DNA from: Purpureocillium takamizusanense
Taxonomy: Eukaryota > Ascomycota > Sordariomycetes > Hypocreales > Ophiocordycipitaceae
DNA: 64,000 bases
Assembly: GCF_022605165.1 (NCBI RefSeq)
Contig: NC_063072.1
Location: 2,046,001 to 2,110,000 of the forward strand
Direction of reading: 5' to 3'
The position numbers and the translations under genes were made by a program. The notes under the pieces were generated by a model. It saw only the letters and a list, made by a program, of their open reading frames with translations, was not told where the DNA came from and ran no database searches. This document shows positions 1 through 13,927 of the stretch, one piece after another (within the stretch, counting starts at the first letter, position 1; every line of letters begins with the position of its first letter).

Positions 1-1640
1 CGGACGGTCGTGGCTTCTTGGTGGCCAGTGAATCTGCTGCAGAGTCGGCAGAGCCGATGGGGCGCTTTCTGGCGGGAGGCTGGGGCTCGTCACCACTGCC
101 CACGCGGTCGCGCTCGCGCTTGTCTCTGTCTTGCTTCGTCGCTTCCTTCCGGGTGGGCGGCGGGGCAAGAATCTGCTTGACCTCGGACCGCAAGTGCTTC
201 GGTATGTCCATCGTCAAAAGGAGCCTACGACGCTGGACGAGCTTTGCAGGTGGCTCCTCGTCGCCGTTGTCAGGCGCAGGCTTTCTCTTGATTCCCAGCG
301 CGTCTCTGCCATCTCTACCCTTGTCGTCCGAGGGCTCCGACGATGCCTTCTCGTTCCGTCGCAACTCAGCCTCCACAGCAGGTGGCAGCGTGGGTGACAG
401 CAGCGGCGGAACGACTGCCTGCGGCCGATTCTTCTTGCTCAAAGGTTGCGTTTCGGGCTTCTTTGTCTTCGCAGCCGGGGCGGCGTCCCCGGAGTCGTTC
501 CGCTTCTTCTTGCGAGCCATGGAACCCTCGTCATTACCACGAGCACGGTTCTGGTCGTCGAAACTCAAGTGCAGGGGGGATAGCAGAGGCGGCACGAACG
601 GCTTGGGGGCATCGGGCTTGGTAGGGGTGCCGCGATCATTGCCACCCAAGCTCGGGCGGACGCCATTGATGGAGTCGCCTCGCGGACGAGCTCCGGGGGA
701 AGAGTTGCGCGCGGAGTTGACGGCGCCTTTGAGAATGGAACGCCCATTTGGCAATGAGGAAGAGGCTGACAGCCGATCCTCTTTCGGCGGCATGCTATCT
801 CGCGTGCTCGACTGATGTCTATCCTTGCGACGCTGCGCGTCGTCTCTATTCGATGATGGGGGTGGCGGCGGCGGCCGTTCATCGCCGGGTCGCCTATCGT
901 CGGGCCTCGAACGCTTCTGGGGCCGCAACTGGTCCTCAATGTCGGCCACCCGCTTCCTAGCAGCTGGCGATGGGGGTTTGGGAGGCAGCGAGGGCGGCTT
1001 GGGCGGGAGACTAGATGCGACATTAGCAAGACATGGGGGTTGGGTGGTTGACGCGGTCAACGCACGTTGTGTCTGGGCCGTCGCGGGGTGGTCGTGGCTT
1101 GCCATCAAGCAAGGGTCGGGAGTCGAGGGCCTTGGACCCATCCAGCTTTCTAGAGTCTGGAGTGTATTTGTTTGGTTTGGGCTCTGCAACGGTGTATGGA
1201 TTCGAGGTCGCAGCCCGGTCTGGGTTCGGCGGCAGCACGGCGCGGTCACCATCTGAGGACTTTTTGGCGCCAGCAGGCTCGGGTGGGGAGGCTGACGAGG
1301 GCGTGCCCGTCTTCTTGTTTTTGTAGTCGGTGAGGGACAGCTTCTTCTTCTTCTCTCCCCCGGCGGCCAAGGCGCTGACCTCGCGGGGGACGGCCTTGGG
1401 AGGCTCCTCGCGCATGTCGTAGTAGGGGCGCGTGAGCAGGGTGCCGCGGTCGGCCTGGGACACGAGGGTCATGTACTGGAGGCGGGTATTATGCCATTCC
1501 TCGAAGCGCGGGCGAGAGCCGGGAGCCGAGTCGTCTGGGCGCGGGCGATATCGCCAGTGGGGATGGTATGAGAGGTGATGGGGCTTGTCGGGCAAGATGT
1601 GCTCGGACAGCGACTCGACCGTCTTCGCCGCGGCATCCAT
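1..1640 (-). CDS. Basic low-complexity protein, function unknown (3' end beyond left edge)
   Basis: Two exons are visible: 1640-1066 and 1010-1, running off the left edge without a stop. The 55 bp intron (1065-1011) has a GTGCGT donor, a TGCTAATG branch and a CTAG acceptor, and joining the exons keeps one frame. The start at 1640 opens MDAAAKTVESLSEHILPDKP, followed by a His/Trp/Arg-rich stretch (HHLSYHPHWRYRPRP) and a KKLSLTDYKNKKTG motif near residue 100. The rest is Pro/Ser/Lys/Arg-rich with repeated PPLLSP motifs and several basic clusters such as KRKP and KKPRPS, which suggests a nuclear protein. I do not recognise the family and assign no function. The ordered N-terminal motifs with a disordered tail look like a conserved fungal regulator, but that is inference. 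The long plus-strand frame over 18-815 is the shadow of this gene. Confidence 0.7.
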
Positions 1641-4600
1641 GGTTTGCGGGGGCTAACCATGCCTGGAGGCAAGGATGCGCTGCGACAGCCGGCGATCGAG
1701 CGCGCGCACGGGGGGCGTACGGCGTGCGCGCTCGTTGATGTTGTGGTTTTGTAGTTTGGTGGTGGTGGTGGTGGTGGTGATGGCAGACGGCCTGGGTCGG
1801 TTTGCTAGTAGGCGACTGAATGGCGAGTTTCGGCAGTGATGGTAGTGAGTCCAAGGAGCGAAGACGGATCGCGCGCGAGCGAGCGGAGCGCAAGGCAAGG
1901 CAATGCGCCGAGGGAAGACGAGGCGATGGCGGCGATGCGAGAAGCGGTGCCGCAGCGACGACGGGGGGCGTGTCGGCGCGCGACGAGGCGAGGCGTGGAG
2001 TCAGGTTGGGGGAAGTGGTTGTTTGTGGTGGTGCGACAGGCGACGGCGGAAACGAAGCTTTGGCGTCGTCTGGGGCTCCACGTCCCGCGATAGGTGGTAC
2101 TAGTGGTACCTCTAGAGGCACGGGCACCACCAGAAAAAGGTACGCACAGGTACGTACCGCGCCCACCCCGGAGAGCTGGGTACCTTAGGTACTGTAGGCT
2201 CGAACTTGGCAGGCGGACAAGGAAGGGCCCGGGCAGCAGCGGCGGCAGCAGCGCGCCCAGCCCAGACACAAAAAGACGAGACGACGAAAGAAGACAAGGA
2301 TTGAAAAGAGCGGCGGGAGGGCGCAGGGGTCGCGGGCAGAGCCGCGCGATAGGTGTTTCTTCTTTTCTTCCGAAATCGACGATGTTGCCGCCGCGAGTCG
2401 CTGCGCAAAAAGGGAGCAAGGAGAAAGTAAAGAGAGAGTGAGAGAGAGAGTGAGAGAGAGTGTGAGAGAGAGATTGAGCGAGAGAGGGTGCGCGCGAGAG
2501 TGGTGAGAGTGTTGGTGTGAGTTGGCAAACGGAGGTGTGACGATGGCTCCAACGGGGAAAAAAGAAGTGGGCTGGCTGGCTGGCTGGCTGGCCGGCAGTG
2601 GGCGCTGAGAGAGAGAGTGCGTGAATCGAGGCAAACGGAGCCTTGACTGCTGGGCTGCTGCTGCTGCTCGGGGGCAGGTCAGCAGCAGCGGTAGTCGGTC
2701 GGGTGAGTGAGTGCAGTGCGCAGCGGGCCGGCGTTGCTGGGAGAGTTCAAGAGGACCTAAAACCGTATCGACACAATCGCACAGAGCGGCGCCGGCGGCT
2801 GCAGCCTCAGGCGCACGGCGTGTCGGGAGCCGCAGGCTTTGGGTTGGGTGAGTAACCTGGCAGTTACTTCGTCTGGGTGGCAGGCCTGCCGCTGACGCTC
2901 TCCGATGGCAGTGATGGGGGCCCGCCCGCTCTCATCAGCGACAACGGCGGCGGTGGCGGCGGTATTGGTGGTAACAGCGCCGGCCTGAGAGCGTGGGGGG
3001 GGGGCGTGGAGGCCGAAAGCCCAAAAAAAAAAAAAAGGAACGCGGGCAAGATACTGATGCGCACTGCGCCACAAGTATGGCATATTGCCTAGTAGTTACT
3101 ACGTACGGGCAAGGGGAAACAAGACACGACGGGACCCCTGCCCTGTCCTGTCCTGTCATGATCTGGCCACCAGCTGACCGGGAGGCTGGAGGCTGGATGG
3201 CTGGCTACGAACCTGCTGCAGGCACCTTGCCCAGCACCTATTGAAGCACAGCGTTGAGAGGGAGGGAGAGGCGCTAGCAGAGGCGCATGATGATATGGCG
3301 ATGGCTGCGGCCCCTGCTGACGGCGGCTTATTGGTACCTGGGTTAATTACGTACCTACCTTGGCCTTGGTAGGTTACTACGTAAGTGACCAGGTCCGTCC
3401 CCTTGGGTCGGTGAAGTGCGCGCCGCCGTGCGCCATTGACGACTTGCCCATCATCGCGTGTGCCGTTCATTGTCTGCATTGAATGCGTAGCAGCAACGGT
3501 GCACGTCACGCTGCGGGCCACCACTCGCCAGCCACCCCTTTCAAGGCTCTTGCCGAAGTCTACCTAAGTACCTACCTACAGTGGGTGCACTTTTCTACCT
3601 CCGCGGCAGTCTGCGCTCTGCAGGCCCCAGAATACGGATGCGGGGACGAAAACCCGCAACGGTTCGTGCCGTCGTTTGTACCTACTAATCCAAGTACTAA
3701 CGTTACTAGATGTACTAACCGTTCCTCCGGGGGGGCCACCGAGTACAGAGGGGCCGTCGACCTGCCAATGCGCGCAAGACGGCCAAAGTGCCAGGCACGC
3801 CCAAAAAAAAAGAGGGAAAGAAAAGACCTGCTGGCACGTGGTACGTATCGTATAGGTAGCACGAGCACGGTACCGTTTCGGGCATTTCCCCACCGTCATC
3901 TCGGTGTGCAGCACGTCAGGAGTTGGGAACATAGTATCAATCGTTGAGAAATGTCCGTTTGCCTCACAGTCCCAGGTACTTCGTATACTTTCGTAGTGGG
4001 CGCAACTTCCATGGGGTCGACGACGACGGCTTGGGAAGAAGAGAAGCCCTTCCCCTTGAATTCTCCCTCCGACGAACGGCGGACATGAACGAGACAGAGA
4101 CAAAATATTGCGGTGTCATGGTTGCGTGCCTGAAAAGGTGTAGCCTAGTGGTATTCGTATACATAAGGTACGTAGTATAGGTATATTGACCTTTCCACAA
4201 CTCGGGCCATTGCGTGAAAAGTGGTGGCGTCCGGGGTCGGGTCGATCCAGCCGTAGAAGCGGGACCGCCGCTAATAAACAAACTCCTACCAAGTACAGTC
4301 CCTACCTAGCCACTAACCTATATATAACAAAAATAGGGCTCGTGGCGGCGTGTCGGGTTGGACTCGACGAATACGAAGGCAACTTGGCCTCCACCGGAGA
4401 CAGCAGGGCAAGGCAAGGCAAGGCAGGCCAGCCCTATTCGTGAGTTATCTCGGCAGACAAGTGTCACCCGCCCACTCCGTACCAGTGCCCAACATACTAC
4501 CTAGGTACCTATCTTGCTCTGCGATATAAAGTGTGTACGTATTCTTTAACGCATAGCACACTCGGGACTAGCATTGGCCGGGACATATGCGAAGAACCTA

Positions 4601-5184
4601 CCAAGTACCCAGCAGGTAGTAACGAAACCAAAGTAGATCACTTACCCTGAGGCTGCTGTGCTCATTGCATCCCAAGACTACGACACAATGACGAATATAG
4701 AGCACAATGGTAGCAATGGAACCACGCCCACTTTGGATCTCATCGATTTTCAGAGGTTTCCTCTTTTTTACAAACACGCCGTGAGCCAATGCCGTCCCAC
4801 GGGTGACCAGTGGCACGGGCGCATCGCACCGCCGCAGCGGGCAGCATGCAGTATCACGTCTTCGTCATACACTGCTTCGAGTACACATGTGCCTGCTCCG
4901 GGTGCACGCTTCACACATCACACCACGCGTCAGCAAGAATTCGGAGAAGCGCCTACAGCCTAGGCATTTGTACTCTAATCAAAAACAGGCATCAAAACCA
5001 GCAGTGCAACAAGCCACCAACCCGTCTTGTCCCAAGGAAGGGGTATATCCCGCAGCACCGTTCCTGCCAGATCCACACTTGCGCCTAAACACCAGAAATC
5101 TTGCCGCCATCGGTCCTGCTCATCACAGCTTGCCCTTCTCTCTCACCGTCTGACAAACACGCTACAGCGTGGAGAATCCTAGCA
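1641..5184. other. 3.5 kb intergenic region, rich in simple repeats and TACCTA/TAGGTA words
   Basis: No convincing gene. The right part lies behind the stop of the coiled-coil gene; the left part is the promoter and 5' leader side of the gene starting at 1640. It holds a GGT run (about 1758-1782), a GA-rich tract (about 2430-2490), a poly-A run (about 3022-3035) and many GTACCTA, TACGTA and TAGGTA words between about 2090 and 4620. The frames in this stretch are GC-driven and have neither domain-like composition nor partner exons. Confidence 0.6.
2430..2490. repeat. GA-rich microsatellite
   Basis: Imperfect (GA)n/(GAGT)n tract about 0.8 kb upstream of the start codon at 1640. GAGA-type tracts are common in fungal promoters and 5' leaders; no specific function is shown here. 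Confidence 0.8.
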
Positions 5185-7319
5185 CTAGGTTGGCACATGG
5201 CCCCCGTCTGACGGCAAGGGCCCTTCATGGTCCGTCTTGCGTCGCTTTGCTCCGCAACTTTCGTCGGTCCTCAACCGGTTCTCAATCGACTCTACCCGTG
5301 TCTTCAACTGCAAAACTGTACCATACCCATTGGGCACCACCTTGTTCATTTCGCCCAGGATGGCATCGTGCAGCTGACGCGTCGTAAAGTTGTTTTGCCA
5401 TGCCTGCATGGTCTTGATCTGGAGCTGCAGTTCGTCAAAGAAACTACTTGAGTCGTCCTTGATAGCCGCTAGGCGAGAATCCACAGTACCAACCCTGCCG
5501 TCTAGCGATGCCAGATCCGAAGCTAGGCCCGACTGTCGTTCATTCTGCGTCTTGAGAAAGTCTTCACACTCCGTCTCAAGCTTCGCAAGGGATGATGCGG
5601 TTTGCTTGACCTCGCTGGCGGTCCTTAGCCTTTCGGCCTTCTCCGCGTCCAGGAAGTGCCCTATGTTGGCGCTAAGAATCTTGAGTGGCTCCTTGGTTGT
5701 CGACAAAATAAATGCTTCCAAGTCGCTACGCGACGAGAAATCCAGCACAGACTGTCGCTGCGTTTCCGGTGCGCTCGATTTCTCTTGAGTTTGGACAAGT
5801 GAGCTCCTCAGTTCTTCAATGGCGACCTCGGTCACTTGTCGATGCTCGATCTGCTCTCGAATGGCTCGCTCTTGACCACTGACCGACGCCATGAGTGATC
5901 GTATACAAGCTGGAATCTCGTCGGAGTCTTCCTTTGGCGCATCGGAACAAAGCCCTTGGATGAATTTTTCCATCGAAGCCAACTTGCGCCCAGTCCTTTC
6001 ACCAGCAGACCCGTGGAGGAGTGACGACTCATCGTTCTGAGGCATGTCCGTTGCCGAGAGTCGCATATCGAGCTCTTCAACGGCATGATTGAGCTGCTCC
6101 CGTGTGACGAGATCCTTGACCCCCTCATTCACTATGGTGGCGAGCTGGGCCCTGTCCTTGTCGTCCAGTTCTCGCTGCTGCACTGGTACTCCAGCAACAT
6201 GCTGGGCCTCGAGTCTTTCGAGACGTTTTTCTAAAGCTTCCTTTTGACTTTCGAGGCGTTTCTCAAGAGCCTCGTTTTGAGCCTTCTGCGCAAGCAGCTG
6301 CGCCTCGAGTTCTGCTATCCGACTTTGGCAAGGCGCTCGTTCTGATTCACACTCGTGATGCGAAGTCTTTGCCGTCTTGTTGTCGGACTCCAAAGCACCC
6401 GACTTGACGATCAACTGTCCAATTTCTCGTTTTATGGCTGCCGAGATTGACTGAGACAGTTTCTGAACCTTCTGATCCGCGGCATCTACTCTGGCGCAGC
6501 ACTTGTCTCTGTCTTGCGAGGCAGCATCCTTTTGCGCCAATAAGACGTCGTACGCGCTGGCATAGTCGGCGAAGCTTGACTTGCAGCGATCGACATCGAA
6601 CTTAATCTTTTTGAACTTTGCGTCGGCTCTCTCTCTCTGCATGTACCAGAAAAGCCTTTCGCATAGTGTGTCCACGCCGCACCGCACGGTCTGATCTAGC
6701 AGTGCAGTAGTAGGAGCAGAGACCTGGCTTGGCGCAGGGGGTGGCGCAGAGCCCTTGGGAGGCGGCGCCTTGGCCTGTTGGCGGACACCCGGTGACGTCT
6801 CAACGTTAGGGCCTCGTCGGTCTGGGGCGGGACCGTTGCGAACAGAAGAGGGCGCGGAGTCAGGTCTGATAGGCGGTGGCGAGCTGACTCTCTCGCTAAC
6901 AGGACGACGAACGTTCCTAGAATAGTCGTCTCTGTGCTGTTCCACTACCCACGTAAGTGAATATCAGCTTGAGCGTTAACCAAACAGCGTGGACAGGGTA
7001 GCGAACCTCGAGCACCGTCACGACCTCGGTCACGAGCAATATCTCGATCTCTGCCTTGGTCTCGTTCATCGCCTCGATCTCGGCCCCGGCTTCGATTTCC
7101 TTCACCTTCCCAGCCCCTGCCCCGGGTATCCCGGTCGCGATCACGGTCGATTCCCCTATCCCTCTCCCGAGATCGGGACCGGGACCGATCTCGTCGGTCT
7201 GAAATCCGTCGGTCAGGTTCCCATCGGTCCGAGTTCCGTCGATCAAAGTCCCTTCGGTCAAAATCCCTTCGATCCGAGTCCCTTCGGTCGGGACCGGCGC
7301 GAGAGGACGCGGTTGCCAT
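5185..7319 (-). CDS. Coiled-coil protein with Arg/Asp-repeat N-terminus, function unknown
   Basis: Two exons, 7319-7007 and 6944-5185, with a 62 bp intron (GTTCGC donor, GTAG end); the product is about 690 residues. The start was placed at the ATG at 7319 (MATASSRAGPDRRDSDRR) because the longer frame upstream has no better ATG. Residues 10-45 repeat a DRRDF/DRRNS-type five-residue unit, followed by an RSRSRERDR stretch like that of RS-type RNA-binding proteins. A Pro-rich segment comes next (about 150-200). The remaining 450 residues are rich in Glu, Lys, Gln and Leu with heptad spacing, notably two near-identical segments around EALEKRLE, and predict long coiled coils. The tail ends KRRKTDHEG, a possible nuclear signal. 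No enzymatic domain is seen. A structural or RNA-processing role is possible but is only inferred from composition. Confidence 0.75.
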
Positions 7320-8850
7320 CTTGACACATGTGGCTGAGGCTCCTGAAAGAGGGCGACAAGGCAAAATGGAATAAAGGAGGGGAATAAGAGAGAAACCAAT
7401 AGGAATACCGACGTGCTCGTCGAGTCCTGAATTTAAGGACGCGAGCCACTGGTGCAGTGCGGCGGGGCAACGCTTTTAGGACTTTGGAAAGCGTGACCCG
7501 GGGTCTGTTCCGCGAAAATAAACAAGGGTGACGCGCACGCAGTTGGGAAGAGGAAAGAGGCAGCTGGGCGGTGCAGCTGCGACCTGTGAACAGAACGGGG
7601 AGTGAATCTGAAGGTGCAGAGGTCCGCGCAACGCGCACGTGAGCATGGAAGGACAGAGAAGGAACGACTGGGGGGGAGTGCCAACGAAGGCTTGGGCTGC
7701 CGGTAGTTGCCCCGGGGGACGCGGTTGATAACACTGCAGTGGATTTATTGCTCCTCAGCCTTGATTTCCGAAGCATCAATCTCAAATACGCTGGCCGCGC
7801 TGGCACTCTGCGCTGGCTGCAGAGGGTGTGGCGAGGTGGGCGGAGCCGCCAGGATCTGAAAGTAAGGTAGGCCTTTGTACTACCTCAGAGGACGGCACCC
7901 GGGCACACCATGCCCATGCAGCAGATCCGTGACGGTGTCTGCCGCTGTCGAGTTGGTTGGGGGGTCGGTGGAGGGAAGGAGGACAGAGAGTGTCCTAGAT
8001 GGCCAGTTGGATCGATACTCGAGGTGCACGTCCCGTTGGCTCCGGTTTTGAGCGTCAGCTGCTCATGCTTTGAGTGTTTTGGGTGCCGTCTGTTCAATCG
8101 TCACAAGGTCCGCTCTTGCAAGGGTGATTCGATCCCCACAGATAATATATCACCGGCCTTGCTTGTCGATTTGGATGAGTTGCGGCTATGTGGTCGTCAT
8201 GTTGCGCTCAAAGGGAAGAGCCCGCAACGGCTCCACGGACTGAAGAGATGCGGTCAATATGCAAACCGATGAGGCGCCTCTAGGCTTGTCCCTCCTTGGG
8301 GCTGGTATCTAGATTCAGGTATCTTATCTCTGAAACTGGGTGCGACTGTACATGCATGTGGTAGGCGCCGTTCATGCCTGCTTGGTGGTGGGTGACTAAA
8401 ACCGGTTCCAGGCATGGCAGCTTTCGACGTCCACAGGTTCATCCCAGTGGTATGGGGGTCCACTTGTCGCTGCAGCCCAGGGCACCTTACAGCCCACTGG
8501 ACATCTCCAGCACTCCAGGGCCGCCCCGTCCTCCGCGGGCTCGGGCTGTCGTTTGCGTCAAGCGCGCTAGCCGCAGCGAACGATGGACACGCACTCCAGT
8601 GCCAACAGGAAGCGCTCAACCGCCTAGAGTGGGCCACATTAGGTCGGGTACCTCTAGCCTAGCGTGTCCGTCTCAGTGTCGCGCGGCGCAGGCACCTCAG
8701 CCAGCCAGCCAGCCTCGCAGGCTGGTGCTCCTCCTCCACTGCGGCTGGCATTTTTCCAAGGGCGACGACCCCCAAGGCTGCATCACCAACCTCACTCCCT
8801 CTCGCCCGCACAAACCCCCAGCTATCGCGCCGAGAAAATCACCATTCACC
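7320..8850. other. Divergent intergenic region, coiled-coil gene / RVB2
   Basis: 1.5 kb separating two start codons. Nothing coding was found. The RVB2 leader side (8690-8850) contains CCAGCCAG repeats and a pyrimidine-rich stretch before the start. Confidence 0.55.
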
Positions 8851-10420
<1,570 letters not shown>

Positions 10421-10893
10421 AGAAAGAGAGAGCCTGGAGGTGATGGGGCACGGGATTGCTTTATATGCGAGAGAGCTGGCTGGCGTTAATATTTGGTGTT
10501 CAAAAAGTGTTGGGGACGACGGAAGGACTCGAAAGATGTCCGTTTTCCCCTGTACCATACAAGGCCTGGGCGTCAAGGGAAGGGGCCGCAAAGAGACAGC
10601 GAGACGTGCGGTCGGTTTCGTCAGTTGCACACGCGAGGGACCCATGTCAGCATGACCCGGGTGATGACATGACACTGTTTGTCGAGCCCAGAGAGCATAC
10701 CATGTGCAGCGCAGAACAGCACATGATTGGAAACTCTTGGGATAGAAAAGTCGGCCAGACGCTATCTCTCCAACTACTGCTGTTGGCCAATATCTACACG
10801 AACCAAGATTCTTGGATGACGATGCCCCAAGTTCGCCGCCGCCACCACCATCAACCGACCCGTCTCCCCCTCCCCCCTCCCTCCCCTGCCTGC
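10421..10893. other. Convergent 3' intergenic region, RVB2 / lectin-like gene
   Basis: 473 bp between two stop codons; no gene. Presumably holds both 3' untranslated regions. Confidence 0.5.
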
Positions 10894-12576
10894 CTACGAC
10901 AGCACCTTGGGCTTCTGCCAGCGCGTCCCGTTCTGGGCCGAGACGACGAGGTCCCTGCCCTGGAAGTAGTAGACGCGCGTCTGGCGGGCCCAGGCGGCGG
11001 CGGCGAGCCCCCCGTCGACGGTGCCCCAGTCCGGGTCGCTGCTGGAGCGGAAGTCGGCCCCGGCGTCGTCGACGGGCTTGTAGTAGGCGACCATGGTGCC
11101 GCGGGAGGGCCGCGCGTAGAAGAGGCGCCGCGGGCTGAGGCCCGGGACGAAGACGCCGGCCATGGAGACGGAGGGGTCCCACGACGACCCGGGGGCTGTC
11201 TTGACGGGTTGGGCTGGGAGGGGGAGCCTGTTAGCGAAGCGTACTTTTTTCCTTTGTTGTCTTTCTTTCCGACTGGCTGTACTGCCGATCCGCAGCACGC
11301 CGTGCTCATAGGCTGACGATGCTTCTCGTTGAACGGCCTCCCGGGGGGGGGGTTAAGGGGGGAAGAGGAACAGGGAGGGAGGGAGCGGGATAGGAAACCT
11401 ACCGCGATTCGGCCCCAATATGTCGCTATACTCCAGAAACTGCAGCTGATTCGTACTGTTAATGTAGTAGACACTCAAATCGTCCTTGGCCGGCCCATGC
11501 GCCACAATGGCCGAGCCCATGTGCACCCCCGTCCGTACCAGCGTCGTCGTCCACTCTCCTCCTCCTCCTCCTCCTCCTTCGCTGCCGCTGCTTTTAGTGT
11601 CCGCCCTATCGCCGTTGAGCACCGACAGGCTCCCGTCCTCGGCCTGGTAGTAGACGCGCACAATGCTGCTGCTGCTACCTCCGCCTCCGGCATCACCACC
11701 ACCGCCAATGCGCAGGGCCGCCAGCCGCGTCCGCGCATTGACCCGGTGCGTCGTCACGTTGGCCGACACCACCGAGTTGGAGCGCGTCGCGCAGCCGTCA
11801 TCACCACCACCGCACTCGAGCGTCGCCTGCACGACGCTGGCGTTGGTCCGCCCCGCGCTCGACACGTAAAAGAGCTGCGTCCACACCGTCGCCGTCGCCG
11901 TCCCGGAGCCGGAGCCGTTAAACGCCGCCGCCGCCGCCGCCAGCGCCGTGCCCCAGTCCGGCCGAATCGTCAGCTCCACCCGCCGCTCCAGCCGCGCCTC
12001 GTCGTCGCGTATCCGCCGGAGGAACACGTCCGTCGTGTTCAGGTCCTGGTAGAAGAGCTGCAGCTCCGGCGTCTCACCGTCGTTGGTCGTTTTCGCGGTC
12101 GACATCGACATCGTCATCGACACCGCCACGGCGCGCTGGCTGGGCTGGATCGGGCCCGTGGCTATCGGTGCCGGGCCGGTGCCCGTCCACGTCGGCTGCG
12201 GAACATCGTCATCGTTGTCTTTATCCGTGCCGCCGCCGCCGCCGCTACTGTCCCCTCTGGCGCGGCGCAGTCCGCCGACGACGCCTCCCACCACCGCCGC
12301 GACCATGACGACCGCCGCGACGGCCACGACGATGAGTAACGTCCGCCGCTTCAGGCCACAGCAGCATGTCCGTGGTGGCGGAGCGGCCGAGTCGTCCCCC
12401 GCCGGCAGCCCGACTGCCTGCTTTTCTGACGTGCCGTAGTATGCTTGTTTGTCGGCGTCGTCGCCCCTTTGCACCGCCTTCTCCTCCTCCTCGGGGAGAA
12501 GCTTGTCGTGCCCCTGACGGTCAACATGCTCCTGGTGCGCCACCTCGAGGCCCGACGAGGCGTAGTTATCCGTCAC
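10894..12576 (-). CDS. Membrane-anchored fucose-lectin-like beta-propeller protein
   Basis: Two exons, 12576-11403 and 11213-10894, about 497 residues; the 189 bp intron starts GTAGGT and ends CCCAG. Residues 1-70 are acidic and polar, then CCCGLKRR and a hydrophobic stretch of about 23 residues (LLIVVAVAAVVMVAAVVGG) form a single membrane anchor. A Gly/Asp-rich linker follows, and the remaining 350 residues show repeated blades with LQLFYQDLNTTDVFLR, VRVYYQAEDGSLSVL, LSVYYINSTNQLQFLEY and TRVYYFQGRDLV, the Tyr-Tyr/Asp-Gly pattern of fungal fucose-specific lectins. With positive charge on the N-terminal side of the anchor, the propeller should face outward (type II). The anchored arrangement is familiar in ascomycete homologues, but the ligand and role are unknown. 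Whether the sugar-binding Arg, Glu and Trp residues are complete cannot be judged by eye. GC-driven Gly, Ser and Ala runs interrupt the blades. Confidence 0.78.
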
Positions 12577-13927
12577 AATCGCCGTGGGGTATCGCTCGTC
12601 GTCGTGCTGGTGACCGTCAGCCAGCTAGCCAGCCACCCAGTTACTCACTCACTCTCCCCCCTGCCACCACAATGCGATGTTGGAACATACCATGTTGGAG
12701 TTAATCCGCCGTCTCCTGCCTCAGAGACTCTCTCACTCACAGCACAGCCAAGCTCATACCATGGAAGCACGCGCCACCAGCCAGCAGCAGTGCGATCAAG
12801 AGAGGGAGAATGGTGAGGACGCGGGAGATGCGAACCCTCGTCGCGAGCACCCAAAATTCGTGAGCGACGAAACCCACACATCGCACATCATCCTCGGCCA
12901 GCGGCTCAGCCCACTTCACGCTCCCATCAACCCGCTGGTTCGTCGACGACCCAAAGTCCTGCCACCCATCGTGCCAAGGATCGACAGACACACCACCAAG
13001 GAGCGGCACATTGCTACTACTCTGTGCAGTAAACTACTGCTGCCACAACCACAACCGAGAAGTAAACCACCAGGACGTATCCACAAAGGCCCTGGCAGAG
13101 CCGCCCGCCCCCCGTAAGCAGCATCCCTGTCGGCTCGTTCCTGGCGCGCGAGCCTCACCCGCGAGCCAATCTCGAGAGCCAATCTGGACACGGCGGCGCA
13201 GATTCGCTTGCGGCGGGGGGGGCGGACGCCTGCGACGCTGACTGACATGGACGAGCACAAGCCCCAGCCACCTCTCGTGCATCGTGCGATGCAGAGCTGC
13301 GTCATCGGGGCTGGCTTCGGGCACTCGTACCTCGAACCTTGCCCCCCCCCGTACAACAACAGGATGATGCAAAGCACCGAGAGTTGTCGGTAAAGAAAGA
13401 CTGACGGGCTGGCAAGGGGAAACACCCACGGGTTCGGCCCGGCCCAATGTCTCGTCCCCTTGACTGTGAGTCGTCGAGGGATGCTCGGCCGGCTGTCTTT
13501 TGGGCAATCCTCTCCTCATTTGGCTCAGTCAGAGTGTAGGTGGCGCATGCCACAACGTCAGAACCACATCACCCGACAGCCGGTCGTGAGCAAATCACGT
13601 ACTTCGTACTTAGACAACTTTTTATTTCTTGACCCCCTGTGCCAGACTGTGGGCCCCGTCATCTTCATCAGTCTCGCCTCCTTGTACATGTTGAAACGAG
13701 ATCCGTCGCTTCCAATGCCAGTGCAGTATTACATAGGTATCATCATAGTAGAGCTCTGCACGCCTGCCCCCAAACAAAATCCGACCACCTGGTATCTCGT
13801 GCACAAGTGGGATGCATCCTCATAAGCCGCCAGTGGTAAACGCCATGGTATCCAGCCGTGGGGCCCGTTGCCCCTTCCATCAAACACGAAAAGACGCTCA
13901 AGCGGAAACATGTATCGACCAACCATC
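12577..13927. other. Intergenic region upstream of lectin-like gene, downstream of bHLH gene
   Basis: 1.35 kb with no supported gene; it includes a C9 tract near 13343-13352. Several frames cross it in both directions but none has coherent composition. Confidence 0.5.

Noticed and set aside
18..815. 265-codon plus-strand frame
   Set aside because: It is the complement of the second exon of the minus-strand gene, whose splice join and Lys/Pro/Ser-rich composition are coherent.
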